From NCBI GenBank assembly GCA_905116865.2, contig CAJHNH020006668.1, forward strand, positions 647,501-711,500: a DNA stretch of 64,000 nt. Reading direction: 5' to 3'. The notes beneath the pieces are model-generated. The model saw only the letters and a program-made list of their open reading frames with translations. It did not search any database and was not told the origin of the DNA. Shown here one piece after another: positions 10,281 through 21,459 of this stretch. The position numbers and the translations under genes were made by a program. This DNA comes from Candidula unifasciata (lineage: Eukaryota; Mollusca; Gastropoda; Stylommatophora; Geomitridae). The first letter of the stretch is position 1, and the number at the start of each line of letters is the position of its first letter.

Positions 10281-10590
10281 ATATAAATCAGCACTAATCA
10301 CAAGCATCGTGACAGATAATAGACTGGAATGGCTGGGGCATATTGCGAGATCTGCAGATGACAGAGAGATAAAAACTGTATACACAAGGGAGCTGAATGG
10401 CTGCAGACCACGAGGCAGACCAAGAAGACGACGGAGAGATCACACCCAGACAGACCTGCAAACACCAAGTATCATCAACTGGAAAAAAGAAAGTAAACTA
10501 GAGAGATGAATGGAGGCGCGTTATATCTGCAGCAATGAACCTCAAGGACCCGGAATGCTGAAGAAGCTAAAACAGAAGCAGTCTTAGTCG
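10281..10590 (+). mobile_element. LINE 3' coding end fragment (family I)
   Basis: The translation reads SALITSIVTDNRLEWLGHIA, then RPRGRPRRRRRD, then a frame change into a region ending NEPQGPGMLKK. The RLxWLGHIAR plus GRPRGRPRRR blocks mark the C-terminal part of a non-LTR reverse transcriptase. The same order occurs on the minus strand at 36100-36400. It abuts the SINE-B piece directly, so the SINE may have inserted at its edge. Confidence 0.65.
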
Positions 10591-10802
10591 AGGTTTCAAC
10601 GTCCCTGCAATTGGGTTGCTCCGTTCTTGTGCCAGTGTGAATCACATGAAATTTCCCTTACTGTCGCATAAAAAAACCTGGAAATAGTCGGGCACAAGTT
10701 GGTCAAACACACGGAGAATTACTACATAAGGTATTTCAACAGCTCACACGTAAACCGGCTATCAGCCATATTGAACACCACGACACAAACCGCTGCACAA
10801 AT

Positions 10803-11062
10803 CGACCTCTTCTTTGCGTTCACCGACTGTAAACTCCAGCTGAAAGTTCTGGACTTTAGTCTTTTGTTCCAGAACCTAAGTGTTGCGTGCACATCTGTTT
10901 TTACATATATGACTTATTTGTATGCAGATAGTTGGTTCTTTGCCTCTCAGACAGAGGAAATCCCCAGTTTTTCAACTGTTACGACATGCTAGCTGGGGTT
11001 GGCTACCCTGTTCTTTTTTTCCCTACAATGGGGCCCCGGAACCCACACAGGGACGCTGCACA
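10803..11062 (-). repeat. SINE-C copy
   Basis: On the plus strand it opens GACCTCTTCTTTGCGTTCAC and AAACTCCAGCTGAAAGTTCT, and closes AATGGGGCCCCGGAACCC then ACACAGGGA. The order is that of a minus-strand SINE-C. The part around the usual 24-bp GACATGC block is kept. Confidence 0.75.
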
Positions 11063-11289
11063 AATTGAAGGCATTCCACCGGACAAACACAGCTCACAGG
11101 GCTGCACCGGGCACTAAACTCAGTAGCTCAGGTAGATAAACCGTAGATTATCGTCCACGTGTGGAAACTGCACCAGGAAAGCGTTGTCGGAGGCAACAAC
11201 AACCCCGAAGCGTAACATTCTGCCATTCCTACGTCATTTTTGACTGGAAGTCCAACAGAAGAAATATAAAAAAAGAGATGTCAAATGTC

Positions 11290-11392
11290 TAGCAGATGGC
11301 TAGCCATTCTGCGGAGAGAGCCCGAGCCATATGGGATAAAAACCTGTGTAAAGAAGTCGATTCTGTCGACTTTAACTGTTAGAATAGAAGCC
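11290..11392 (+). repeat. SINE-E 3' half
   Basis: The blocks GCTAGCCATTCTGCGGAGAG, CCGAGCCATATGGGATAAAA and GTCGACTTTAAC match the 3' half of SINE-E as seen at 39219-39440 (minus). Confidence 0.7.
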
Positions 11393-11412
11393 ATTACGTT
11401 GATGGTGGTGGT

Positions 11413-11441
11413 GGGGGGGGGGGGGGGGGGGGGGGGGGGGG
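11413..11441. repeat. (G)29 homopolymer
   Basis: An almost unbroken G run of about 29. Confidence 0.9.
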
Positions 11442-11609
11442 AGGGAACTATCATACCGTAGTCATTAAGTAAATAGGATCGCCAGCACACCTATCGCCTT
11501 TACTTACTGTATTACGGCCCCTTATTCGCGAAGTAGTGGCATTTCAAGCAATGCCAGATTTCTAAACAGACTCAAGCAGAGCCAACACACTGTAAAGGAT
11601 CTGGGAGCT

Positions 11610-11653
11610 GGGGGGGGGGGGGGGGGGGGGGGAGGGGGGGAGGGGGGGGGGGA
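11610..11653. repeat. Long G tract with two A interruptions
   Basis: About 44 bp of G with single A breaks. Its potential for quadruplex structure is obvious. Confidence 0.9.
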
Positions 11654-12135
11654 GAAGGGAGAGTGAGAAGAGACCTCCTAAACGACCAATATTACGGCAA
11701 CAAAGACTAGGCCACAGATCTGTCCCCCTAACTACTGGAACATTCAAGACAGATCAACGATGATCTAGAAATGATTCGTTATCAAAACCCGATGGCAACC
11801 GATAGCGTTTAAATAGCACTTTAACACAAGACAAGACCCACCTTTTTTTTTTGCACCAGAGACTTTCGTCCAGGGAACTGAATCTTAGCCTGGAACTTCG
11901 ACAGAGAAAATCTGCGGGTGTCAAATCCTTATGATAAGCTGACGCGCGATAATCTAAATCCCTGAACTTTCATACTCAAACAAATAGCAGAGAAAAATGG
12001 CAGTCGGGTATGGCGAAGGGTGTGTGAATTTGGAGCGTTGTACATGCGGCCAGATCTGTTGACTGTATGAGAAAGAAGGCTTCGTGGTGTGACATTCCAT
12101 ATCCACGATGGTCAGAGCAGCAGGACAGAAGGATT
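11654..12135. other. No recognisable feature
   Basis: Nothing recognisable in this stretch. Confidence 0.4.
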
Positions 12136-12219
12136 CTAGAAGATGATAAAGAAGAAGAAGGAGAAGAAGAAGAAGAAGAAGAAGAAGAAGAAGAAGAAGA
12201 AGAAGAAGAAGAAGAAGAA

Positions 12220-12251
<32 letters not shown>

Positions 12252-12395
12252 AGAAGTAGAAGTAGTAGAAGAAGAAGAAGAAGAAGAAGAAGAAGAAGAA
12301 GAAGAAGAAGAAGAAGAAGAAGAAGAAGAAGAAGAAGAAGAAGAAGAAGAAGAAGAAGAAGAAGAAGAAGAAGAAGAAGAAGAAGAAGAAGAAGG
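12136..12395. repeat. (GAA)n microsatellite, about 260 bp
   Basis: Near-pure GAA array with a short GTAGTAGAA break near 12256-12272. Long GAA/TTC arrays can adopt triplex (H-DNA) structure. The poly-Glu, poly-Leu and poly-Phe frames are artefacts. Confidence 0.95.
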
Positions 12396-12637
12396 AAGAG
12401 GAAAAAGACGACAACCAAACTCGTATTTGACCTCTCCTTTCTTCGCTAAACACCCTGCCCAAAGCTACCAAATGGTTTGACAAATCATAATTTGTTTTCC
12501 CGCTGCCGTTATAGATACGGTTTGTCACCACTGATAAGAGTAGGAAGCAGTCTTCCCCTTCACCCTCTTTCTTGTGTCGTCAAACGTTACCGGACTGTAG
12601 CCCTGTGTCACGGTTTTCTGTGTCCGCCTCGCCTTCT
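12396..12637. other. No recognisable feature
   Basis: Short unannotated stretch between the GAA array and the next MITE. Confidence 0.4.
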
Positions 12638-12645
12638 GCCTAGAT

Positions 12646-12842
12646 CGGTGGCTCTAAACTTGCCTAATGCCACAACGCTTTAATACAGTTTTTCGTATTG
12701 TGGTGACCCACCCAACAGTACAATTATTTTCGTTGCTACTTCATAACTTCAGTGAACGTGTTTTCTGATGGTCCCAGGCGACCCCTGTGAAATAGTCGTT
12801 CAACCTGCAAAGAAGTCGCAACCCAGAGGTTGAGAACCGCTG
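12646..12842 (+). mobile_element. SPIN-like hAT MITE, copy 2
   Basis: The 197-bp element runs from CGGTGGCTCTAAACTTGCC to GGTTGAGAACCGCTG. Flanks GCCTAGAT (12638-12645) and GCCTGGAT (12843-12850) match at 7 of 8. Inner blocks TTAATACAGTTTTTC, TTTCGTTGCTACTTCATAAC and GGCGACCCCTGTGAAATAGT are shared with the other copies. Confidence 0.85.
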
Positions 12843-12850
12843 GCCTGGAT

Positions 12851-13118
12851 GCTCTTCTGCAGAAGGTCTCATTTACATTTTGGTGGGGTTTTTCAATTAG
12901 ATGGTCAAAACACTTCCTTTTCTAGTCTCTTCATGTAATTCAGAGGCGGTCTTGTTCTAACATTCTCTCTAATGCTGGTATGTGTGACCATGTCCCCTAG
13001 TGCGCTACTGGTGACTTTTCAGTGCATTTCAGTAACTCTTCCGTCAGGTGATCTACTTTTAGGATCCATGTTTGGCACTGACAGCGTAGTGGGAATGCTC
13101 TGCGGGTCTACCATTCGG
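12851..13118 (-). mobile_element. LINE H internal fragment
   Basis: Read on the minus strand it carries GTGCCAAACATGGATCCTAA, CACACATACCAGCATTAGAG and GTTAGAACAAGACCGCCTCT, which match the minus-strand LINE at 57905-58600 in the same order. It is a coding fragment with no intact frame. Confidence 0.6.
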
Positions 13119-13179
13119 TTTTTTTTTTAAATCTCAGGGTGCCAAACATTTAGGCAGCGGCTGTGAAAGGTTGAACTGA

Positions 13180-13455
13180 TGTATGACAAGCTGGATGTTG
13201 TGAGGGAGCGGGTAAACAGTGCCGAGGCACAGACAGATCATAACGGTCGGGGTGGGGGGGGGGGGGGAATAGCGCTGCGAGGAGTTACAAGGGGATCTGG
13301 CCGGCGCTCAAAACTCAAGGGAAGGACGAGACAGATATACAATTAGACAGTTACTGCTGCCATCACAATCTGAACTCTTCGTTTGCTGCTGACGATGGGG
13401 ACGGAACGCTTATAGGGGTATCACGTATGTTGTTATGTCGATTCTTAATTCAACA
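13180..13455 (+). mobile_element. RNase H-bearing LINE piece (family M)
   Basis: It shares, with many changes, the order of family M: GATGTTGTGAGGGAGCGGG, GGATCTGGCC-GGCGCTCAAA, ATCTGAACTCTTCGTTTGCT, ACGGGGACGGAACG-like, and an end near GTCGATTCTTAATTCAAC. A G run lies at 13252-13267. It is too decayed to translate. Confidence 0.5.
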
Positions 13456-13747
13456 TTTAGAGGGAAAACTGCAGGCTTGCCCCAGCTGTAAAGCAACATT
13501 CTCCTGACACCTACATAGCCAGAACAGGTAAAACCCAGGCTACTCCAGCTGTCCATTGCCGGCTTGCTGATAAGTGTAGAAAGGATATCTTTTTTTTCTG
13601 ACAAGACTATTTACACACACTTGTCAATTCGTTAATTTGCGTTTCGGAGCCGTTGTAGCTATGTGTTTGGGGTGGGGGAGGGGGGAGACTGAGTACTGAT
13701 TCAGGGTCAACATATAGCAGATAGCAGTAAATATGAGATACAGACAG

Positions 13748-14230
13748 CGAGAGAGAGAGAGAGAAAGAAATGAGAGAGAGATATGAGAGAGATGAGAGAG
13801 AGATATGAGAGAGATGAGAGAGAGATGAGAGAGGGATATGAGAGAGAGAGAGATGAGAGAGATATGAGAGAGAGAGAGAGAGATGAGAGAGAGAGATAGA
13901 GAAGACAGGGACAGAGAGAGAGAAGCGAATGAGCAAGAGTGGGTATGGTGTGAAAGGAGACAGAGAGATGGTCAGAGATTTGAGGAGAGAGGTGAGAGAG
14001 AGAGATGACAGAGACAGAGAGATGAAGGTGAGAGATTTGAGGAGAGAGATATGACAAAGAGAAAGACAGAAAGAGGGAGACGAGAGAGACGGAAAGAAGG
14101 ACAGGGAAGAGCAAGGGGACAGGGAAGAGCAAGGGGACAGGGAAGAGCAAGGGGACAGGGAAGAGCAAGGGGACAGTGCGAGAGAAAGACAAGGGAATGT
14201 AAGAAAGGTAGGGCGAGATGATATTAGGAG
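13748..14230. repeat. GA-rich low-complexity tract with an 18-bp x 4 array
   Basis: Imperfect GA, GAGAT and GAGACAGA repeats. Near 14103-14177 an 18-bp word (GGAAGAGCAAGGGGACAG) is repeated four times almost perfectly, embedded in the degenerate tract. The Ser/Leu-rich minus-strand frames are artefacts. Confidence 0.85.
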
Positions 14231-14269
14231 ACAGGGAGAATGTCGGAGGGGACGGGAGAAGAAAGAGTG

Positions 14270-14273
<4 letters not shown>

Positions 14274-14354
<81 letters not shown>
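14274..14354. repeat. (GA)n microsatellite
   Basis: About 40 near-perfect GA units. Confidence 0.95.
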
Positions 14355-14357
<3 letters not shown>

Positions 14358-15330
14358 AGCTGACTAAAAAAAAAAAAGAAGTGAAATCCGAACGCATAAC
14401 TATATACACACTTATGTCACTTGTCAAAAGTTCTTCACTCCACAAGCCCTAAAGAAAAAGGTTGAAGATACCGTGGTGCCAACACACATACATTATAGAG
14501 CAATTAGCTGTACCCGGCCACTCGTTGCTGTGGCATAGTTTGACTATATGGAAAAGACAGAAAAAAGAAATCTCACGTGTCTAATATGGTTACTGTCACA
14601 ACCACCCCCCCCCCCACCCCCGCCACCATCAAATCCACCTACTACTCTCTCCCTCATGAAAGCTTTTTGGAAAAGAAAGACAATAGAAATCGCACGTGTC
14701 TAATATAGTTAATATCTGCACAGATATAGAGATAGTCTGGTTTTCCGACTTTAGAATACGGACCATATATTAGTGGTCGTTTAAATGGTGTTATTAGCAC
14801 AGTAGCAAAAATGGTTATTTGGTTATCACATTCTAAAGCTGTTTGTATTTTTATAGGAGATGGAAGTAAAGCTACTACTGTACTTGTAAAAAAAAAAAAA
14901 AAAAAAGTAAGTCGTAAAAAAAATTAGAATAGCGGAGCTAGCGTTAGTAAAATATAAACAAAATAAGTAATGAGATCTTTAAAATCATGTGTTAAGCTCT
15001 TTAAGTTAACAATTTCAGTCATCTACCCCTCCCCTCCCCCATCCACCGACTAATACTGCTCTCTCCCTCTTCGAAGGACTTGAAAATCATCACCTGGCAA
15101 TGTTTTTTGTTTGTTTGTTGTTGTTGTAACTGACATTGACATCCCTGTCCATCTGGACTAAAATGGGGAGCAGGAATTGCAACAGGTAGTAAATTGGGCT
15201 AGTGTAATATTTATCACAACATCCTTCAAGTACTAGTACAACTACTACCACGACCGCCACAATAGCTAAAATAACGTCACTGCTATCTGTTTTACCATCG
15301 GAGTAGACAGGGAGTCGTGAGTCAGAAGAT

Positions 15331-15462
15331 TTGGCGTCGCATGGCTAGTGCTGTCGCCATGGACTGGTCAAGTTAGGATGTATAATTTTGCTCCCCGACA
15401 GAAGAACGCCATAACCCTATCGGCGGACTCCGGCATGACAGCACTACGATGTAACCGCCTAA
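15331..15462 (-). repeat. SINE-F copy, degenerate
   Basis: Shares the ATGGCTAGTGCTGTCGCCA block and the general order of the SINE-F copies at 15861-16013 and 40474-40624. The tRNA-like head is largely lost. Confidence 0.5.
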
Positions 15463-15860
15463 CCACAACTACTACTGCTGCTGCTACTTTGAGTGGGTAA
15501 GGCAGTTACTGTGACCTAAAGCTCTCTCAGTAAACAGTCTGTGCACCCCCCCCCCCCCCCCGTCCAATTCACCGACTACTTTTCCCCCTCAACGAAGTAG
15601 TTATGAGGGGGAAAAAACCCAAGTGAAAAGCAATAAAAACAGAAAAAATACACCATAATTAGGAAATGAACGCTATGGTAAACAGCACAGCTTAAAATTC
15701 CAACGCAGATGAAATAATTAAATCTAAATGAAAATAAACGGAAATCTATGAAAATTCAGCTTAACCAAGCAATCGGAAAGTTTGAAATTAAATCATAAGT
15801 ATGCGAAATGGTCAGATTTAATTATCAACTAGTTTACCCACATATCTGTACTTTTATTAA

Positions 15861-16013
15861 GGGCCACATGGCTAGTGCTGTCGCCACGACAGTGCAGGTG
15901 AGGATTTTTTTTGGCCCCCGGGTTTAAAAAATAAACTGTACTGCGGATTCGAACCCTGGTCTTCCGCACGGGAGCCCAGTGTTCTAGCCATTCGGCCAAG
16001 CAACCACTCCACC
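15861..16013 (-). repeat. SINE-F copy
   Basis: On the minus strand the head reads GGTTGCTTGGCCGAATGGCT (A-box region) and GGGTTCGAATCC-type B box (plus GGATTCGAACCCTGG). The body ends at GACAGCACTAGCCATGTGGC. It lies inside the Helitron-like element, so it inserted later or was captured. Confidence 0.75.
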
Positions 16014-16960
16014 GGAGAAACGAAAAGAGAACAAAACTATTTGAGATGTGTGTCCCTAACTACAGTGTCCCGATTATAACACAACTCAAAACCGCAGGCA
16101 ATTGTTTTCTCATAGACAGATATTCCAGATATATTATTGAAATGGCACAACAATAGACATTGCATGTGTCTAACACGGTTAATGTCGCAATCATTGTCTG
16201 CGCAGACGTCGAGATAGTTCTTGGTGCCCCCCCCCCCCCCTTTCAAATCCATCGGCTACTCTCCAACTTATAAAAGGTTGCTTGAAAAGACAAAAAATAG
16301 AAATCGTGTCTAATATTGTTAATGTCGCAATCATTGCCTGCAGAGATATAGAGATAGTCTTGTTTGATGTACCACGGCCTACTCTATTTATTAAAGAAGG
16401 CGTTGGCTGTACGTATCTCGCCGGCGAATGGTGGGTCTTGCGTTCCGACTACTGCGCATGTGCATTTACGAATGTTGCTTTAATTAAATGTCACTAAAAT
16501 GGAAATATTAGTTTCTAAGATTTTTCAAACAAATGTCGTCATCTATCTCAAATAATGATAGGTAGAATTTCAAACCATGATGGGTGGACATCCGGTATAA
16601 AAACAAACATATCCTGGAAATTTCAGCTAAATCGGTTCAATAGTTTCCGAGTCTATAGATCATAAACAAACACACAAACATTGATTTTTATATATATACA
16701 TAGTTTCTGGTACTTTTCACCGGCGAACACATACGGGTTCTTTTCTGTTAGGTCACTTCATCAAGCGAGATTTAGGGAACTCCCATATTATAGGGAGGTT
16801 AGGGTTAGGGCTAGTGCTAAATGAATAGCGACTACTACTAACCCAAAGAGATTAGATGTGGAGGAAATAGAATGAGCTAACATACCAAAGCAAAGAATAA
16901 CCAGCTCGGACTTGAACCCACAAGCTTCGGATTCGCAAGCGAACGTCTAGTCGCTACACT

Positions 16961-16966
<6 letters not shown>

Positions 16967-16999
<33 letters not shown>

Positions 17000-17000
17000 C
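16967..17000. repeat. (TG)n/(CG)n microsatellite
   Basis: About 12 TG units running into a short CG stretch. Confidence 0.9.
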
Positions 17001-17211
17001 TTTCCTTTAAATTCAACTTTCAAATAGAATGTTAAAAAGCGCAAAGTGTACATAAAGAGTTCCATCCATTTTTTCGCCGTTATCCGAAAAGGCATGATGA
17101 ATGATTAACTACCCATAGGACAAGGAGATGTATTTGTTATTGTAGTTCTTTACTAAATTTCTTGGGAGAAGTTTTTAAGTTCTTAACTTAAATAAGCCAT
17201 ATCCTCTACGC

Positions 17212-17377
17212 CAGTGGCTCCCAACTTCCATAATGCTGCGACCCTTAAACATATAATAGTTTTCGGTACTTCTTTATAACTTCAATGAATATGTGTTTTC
17301 CGATGGTCTTATGCGACCTACGTGAACATGTCGTTCGATACAAAAAAGGGTCAAGACCTACAGGTGAAAAGTGCCAG
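17212..17377 (+). mobile_element. SPIN-like hAT MITE, copy 3 (decayed)
   Basis: Starts CAGTGGCTCCCAACTTCC. It carries TATAACTTCAATGAATATGT, GTTTTCCGATGGTCTTATGC and a weak right end CAGGTGAAAAGTGCCAG. Flanks CTCTACGC (17204-17211) and GTCTGCGC (17378-17385) match at 6 of 8. The right arm is shortened compared with copy 1. Confidence 0.75.
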
Positions 17378-17385
17378 GTCTGCGC

Positions 17386-18150
17386 GCGCGTGTGTGTATA
17401 CTGTCGTTGTTTCGCTGATAAAGGCTATTCGTCGCAACGTCCTTTGTTTGTAAAGCCCACACTTATTTCATGCTTTTCTTACCTTTGTCTACCTCTATAG
17501 TTTCCTATCTTGTAAAAACTATTAAAAAAAAAAAAATGGAAGCACATGTTATAACCGTTAGCCTCTTACCCACCAACGACCCACAGCCGTACATACAGGG
17601 TGGGGCGACAGCCAAATCGACATGACAACAAGGACATAAACTCGCGGATGCAGGCAAATCACACTAGCGGCAAATCTAAGAGACGAAATCAGACACTTCG
17701 TCTGTAAGCAGGGTCTAGCAAATAAACACTTGTCCAAGAACGACCAATGAAACAAACATAAATGGACGGACATTTACAGAGATTTTTAAATGGGTTCTAA
17801 AATTGGCCGCTGTGTGTTTCACATCCAAATAATGGCTCTTTGGGTCACTTGATATTATTCTTTAAAAATGCAATCTCGGAGGGAGAATTACAAATATTTA
17901 GCACAAATAAACTAATATATACATGCAAACAGATATAGACAGGCGGACAGAGAGTGAAAGAACAATTTAACAAAAACTCAGGGACAGATAGACTAGTGGA
18001 GAAAAAGGTGGGCACAGGCCAGCTGGTACACAGAGACAGGCAGGTGAAGATTTGCTCAGAGAAGAAGGTGCAGGAAATATATGGACCGCAAGCCAACTAG
18101 ATGTCAGGGGGTCAGTAGAGAAAGGTTGAATCAGAAATGAAGACATAAAC
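17386..18150. other. No recognisable feature
   Basis: No gene or repeat family recognised. The part near 17890-18150 is rich in ACAGAC/ACAGAG steps and looks partly low-complexity. Confidence 0.4.
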
Positions 18151-18154
18151 AGGG

Positions 18155-18620
18155 AGTTGAGGTGAGTCAAGAATTGATATCACAGCACTTAGGGCATTCC
18201 CATGCATGCTCCGTCTTCATCCTCAGCAGCCAGTGCAGAGTTTCAAACACTGAGGGCACCAGTCACAATCTGGACACATGTCCGCCCCGCCCCCTCTCCA
18301 AGCCCAGTGAGCCACATCCAGGTGCCTCATTCTCTCCAGGCCATAATAAACCTAGTTCTTCACCGACTCCACCGTCCGCTCCCAAAGGGTCCCGATCACA
18401 TCCGCCCTGTTATGCACCAATCCACCACTTAGCGGCGCAGATCCAGCCAATCCGCCCGCCCGTTCATCACCCACCACGCCGGTAGAACCTGGAGAAAAGA
18501 TCCAAAGTATACTCACAACCCGTGACCTCTCCAGTGAAGCCTGCCACCCCGCTCGAAGCACCCCTGTCCACTCCCCTCCCAGCACGCCTCCAGAGTCCGT
18601 CACAGAGAGCAATGCAAAAG
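18155..18620 (-). mobile_element. RNase H-bearing LINE, 3' end (family M)
   Basis: On the minus strand an 86-codon frame (18352-18612) reads SILWIFSPGSTGVVGDERAG, then LAGSAPLSGGLVHNRADVIG. The layout W-x-PG-x-GV-GxERAxxLA is the C-terminal half of a LINE RNase H domain, where the ER-A-D region is usual. After a frame break the same strand ends with LHWLLRMKTEHAWECPKCC and a tail TTGACTCACCTCAACTC. The catalytic N-terminal part of RNase H and the reverse transcriptase are missing. Alternative explanations are weak, because the two other copies share the same order. Confidence 0.7.
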
Positions 18621-18949
18621 TTGAGTCAAGTCAAATCAAAGACAAGAACAGATAACGTCATTTTAAATGTTTTCGCTTCTTCGCCTTCCGTCTTGCATAC
18701 TCCCATAGAATAAAGGCCCTCAGCCTATACACATCAAATTCCATTGCCGTCTTGCATTTTGTAGCCACAGTTTTGGGGCACGCAACGAAGCACCCAATCT
18801 CACATCAACCCTCCAAAAGCTTAAATTATGGCATACGTGATCTGTTCTTTGCTTTCGCCAAGGGCTCTGTAATGTTTCTAAAACTGTTAACACACTCAAA
18901 ACACGCCATGGGGCTGAGTGGTCTCGAGTGCTGCCTACCACAGGGGGGA

Positions 18950-19075
18950 AAAAGCCAGATTTGTAAAATGTGCGGACAAAACTTAAGTTCTGGAACAAGA
19001 CTAACGCACAGAAGTGGACGAACAACCAACACTTTCCGGTTGAGTTTGCAGCTGGCGAAAGGGAAGACGTTTTAC
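18950..19075 (+). repeat. SINE-C 3' half
   Basis: Contains AAAGCCAGATTTGTAAAATG, TTCTGGAACAAGACTAACGC and GCAGCTGGCGAAAGGGAAGA, the 3' half of SINE-C. Confidence 0.7.
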
Positions 19076-19685
19076 CTGACTGAGTCAATACCAGTGCGGT
19101 GTGCTGCAGAATGGTGGAGTTGGACAAGTTGTACGTATACCAGCTTTGCATTTAACCAGCGCCCTATTCATAATTCTACCAGGACTCGCATACCAGCCTA
19201 ACCTACCAAACATTTATATACCTTCACTCCATTCTCATTCTATTTTATTAGTAAGGACGACCTAGCCTTCCCTACCGACAAAATAAAAACCGTACAAGTG
19301 CCTTTCACAACTCTCCCCGATATCAGTGAAAGAGCGTTCCGGGCAAACACAGCCAACAATGAAAGGGCCCAGGTATCAGGAAATCAATGCAGGAATATAG
19401 ATTTGTGTGAGAGATTGGATTCCTATCTGGAGTTGCATTAAAATAAATTCCTGCGCCAGGAGTCAATTTATGAACGCCACAACGACCGGCGCGCTTATAG
19501 CTGGAATTTATATCCTCGTGTCGATCTGCACGCATAAACAATAAATTAGGGATACATGAGAGGTGGGTATTTTCTGTCTCTATGTATAGTGGAGAGGGGA
19601 GGAGAGAGTTGTTATAGAAAAAGGATATTTTCTAGTCTATTGCAAGAGTATTTTAGGTGGCTAAATTCAACATGCAGAAGGTATA
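19076..19685. other. No recognisable feature
   Basis: No repeat family or protein motif recognised. Confidence 0.4.
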
Positions 19686-19689
19686 ACAA

Positions 19690-20290
19690 TGAAAATAAAT
19701 ACTACTAAAACTGAAGCAATGCTGGTCCGCAGAATGCCTAGTCCGTTACAAATCTTTTCAATGGTACTTGTCTAAAGCAAGTTAGAGCATTGAAATATTT
19801 AGGAATTATTTTCTAGAAGGATGTGAGACTAGATCAGGAAACAGAAGATGTCAACGAGCCAGTGCTCTTATATACCAACTGACACCGTTATTAAGACATC
19901 CAAACATAAGTATGAGCGCAAAGAAACAGATTTTAACCCGCACATTCATATCAACACTGCGCTACCGGTGTCAGACTTGGACATTACCAAAGATAAACAC
20001 ACGTAAAATTGACATCTGTGAAATGAGATGCCTGAGAAAAATGGCCAACTTAACTATCAGAGACAAAGTTAGAAATGATATTATCAGAAAGACTAGGAAC
20101 AACACCATACAGCAAATTCACTGAGAAACATATCAAATGGTTTGGTCATCTTATAAGAATGCAGCCAAAACAACTAACATCGCGGGAGGTACAAATAAAC
20201 AGATCTTAAATGAAATCAAGAGGTCGCCCTAGGAGATCATGGATTGATGACATTAAAGAGCTTATACATCGTCATGGAATGAGTTGCAAT
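19690..20290 (+). mobile_element. LINE H reverse-transcriptase C-terminal part, frame-broken
   Basis: Successive frames read TKTEAMLVRR, RALKYLGIIF, then (19912-20124) MSAKKQILTRTFISTLRYRC and QTWTLPKINTRKIDICEMRC, then WFGHLIRMQPKQ, then SRGRPRRSWIDDIKELI. This is the post-YADD part of a non-LTR reverse transcriptase: the thumb region, the CQTWTL block, the WFGH block and the GRPRxSW block. Several frameshifts and stops break it. The same family occurs on the minus strand at 12851-13118, 55258-55905 and 57905-58600. Confidence 0.75.
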
Positions 20291-20341
20291 AACCGGAACC
20301 CACAGGGGAAAAAAGGAGTTAGAGGTGAGCTTGTCTTACAA

Positions 20342-20529
20342 CAGCGGTTCTCAACCTGCCGGTCGCGACCCTTTTTTGGGGTCAAACGACCCTTTCACAG
20401 GGGTCTCCTAAGACCATCGGAAAACACATATTAATTGACGTTATGAAGGAAAATAACTGTGTGGTGATCGCAACAACATGAGGGGACTGTATTAAAGGGT
20501 CGCGGCATTAGGAAGGTTGAGAGCCTCTG
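20342..20529 (-). mobile_element. SPIN-like hAT MITE, copy 4
   Basis: The 188-bp element starts CAGCGGTTCTCAACCTGCCG and ends AGGAAGGTTGAGAGCCTCTG, the reverse of copies 1-3. The inner blocks CACAGGGGTCTCCTAAGACC and ATCGGAAAACACATATTAAT are well kept. The flanking 8-mers TCTTACAA and CCGTAGAG match poorly, so the target duplication is not supported here. Confidence 0.8.
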
Positions 20530-20689
20530 CCGTAGAGCGACTTTCTGTCCAGGACCAGCTACATCACGATGACAACGATGATGACAGTAACAATTCTGAG
20601 AGACTTGCTGTTACAGAACTAAGGTTTATTTCCCCGCCTCTATGTACACTGAAGACCATGAGACACTTGCAGCAGCACACACACATAGT

Positions 20690-20905
20690 GGGTTCGGATC
20701 CTGACTGAGTCAGATATTTTTGTTAAATGACCTTTCGATCCCGTATCGACCCAGGTTTAATTAGAAACCAGATGCAGTTCTGATAAGGCGACCGACGTGA
20801 TGCTGACCACATCACCCATCAAGTGCTGATTGGTCTATAAATATAGGTCTAACCCTATATGCCCTATACGCCTGTAGGCGTGGAAAAGGGTCTTTTAATG
20901 GTTTT
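20690..20905 (+). repeat. SINE-A copy lacking its 5' head
   Basis: Starts within the B-box region (GGGTTCGGATCCTGACTGAG), continues CGACCGACGTGATGCTGACC, and ends GTGGAAAAGGGTCTTTTAAT. The central region is changed. Confidence 0.7.
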
Positions 20906-21044
20906 AATATAAACAGTAAGGGTGTAAAGAGAGTTGTTCTCTAGGCATTCTTTGCGCTCAAGATGGGCAAATTCTAGATACTGAAAATGATCAATTCAAA
21001 ACATAGATGATTTTATCCAAACCAATATGAGATACGCATTCCAC

Positions 21045-21097
21045 TCCCCCCCCCCCCCTCTCTCTCTCTCTCTCTTTCTCACACGCACACACACACT
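21045..21097. repeat. C run followed by (TC)n and (CA)n
   Basis: About 11 C, then about 10 TC units, then a short CA run. Confidence 0.9.
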
Positions 21098-21459
21098 CTG
21101 GGAAAGGTTCACTGACTGTCAACAAGTGATGTGCCCATCATAGTCGTTGCAGGTGTTAGTCACAAGACTCTAATATCATACATCTGCCGTAAACAGGAAC
21201 CAGCTCATTGGGTGCAAACCAAGGACAAATATCGGACAGGTGAGGAAGAAAAGAGGAGCAGTTGACCGGGCGGTTGTCAACGCAGGGCTCTGATACTGGA
21301 GATTCAGACTCAAAGCCTCCAACCTAGTTGTTTAAATAGGATGTGCTGAGCCAACAGGTGCAGATATCGCAAGCCAGCTGTAAATCGCAACACAACGTAC
21401 CAACTGCCGTTTTAATGCTAACACAACGGAAGAAGGAAACGAATAAAAAAAGCAGAAGT

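Larger units (their letters stand above)
14504..16706 (-). mobile_element. Helitron-like non-autonomous element
   Basis: Read on the minus strand, the 3' end is GTACAGCTAA followed by T. Nine bases before the CTAA lies a hairpin with arms GCCAC and GTGGC around an 8-base loop (plus 14517-14534). A short hairpin, then about ten bases, then CTRR next to a T, is the Helitron 3' signature. The 5' side reads CTATGTATATATATAAAAATC, close to the TC-TATATATA start of many animal Helitrons, but the initial TC is not intact. The inside holds repeated modules (see the findings) and two SINE-F pieces, and no Rep/helicase coding region. Confidence 0.5.

Noticed and set aside
11954..12531. Poly-Glu, poly-Leu and poly-Phe frames
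   Set aside because: They are translations of the (GAA)n microsatellite on both strands.
13607..14452. Ser/Leu-rich and Arg/Glu-rich frames
   Set aside because: They are translations of GA-rich low-complexity DNA.
18352..18612. A host ribonuclease H gene
   Set aside because: The frame is only the C-terminal half of an RNase H-like domain, and it matches other copies of LINE family M in order, with the LINE C-terminal Cys motif and tail downstream.
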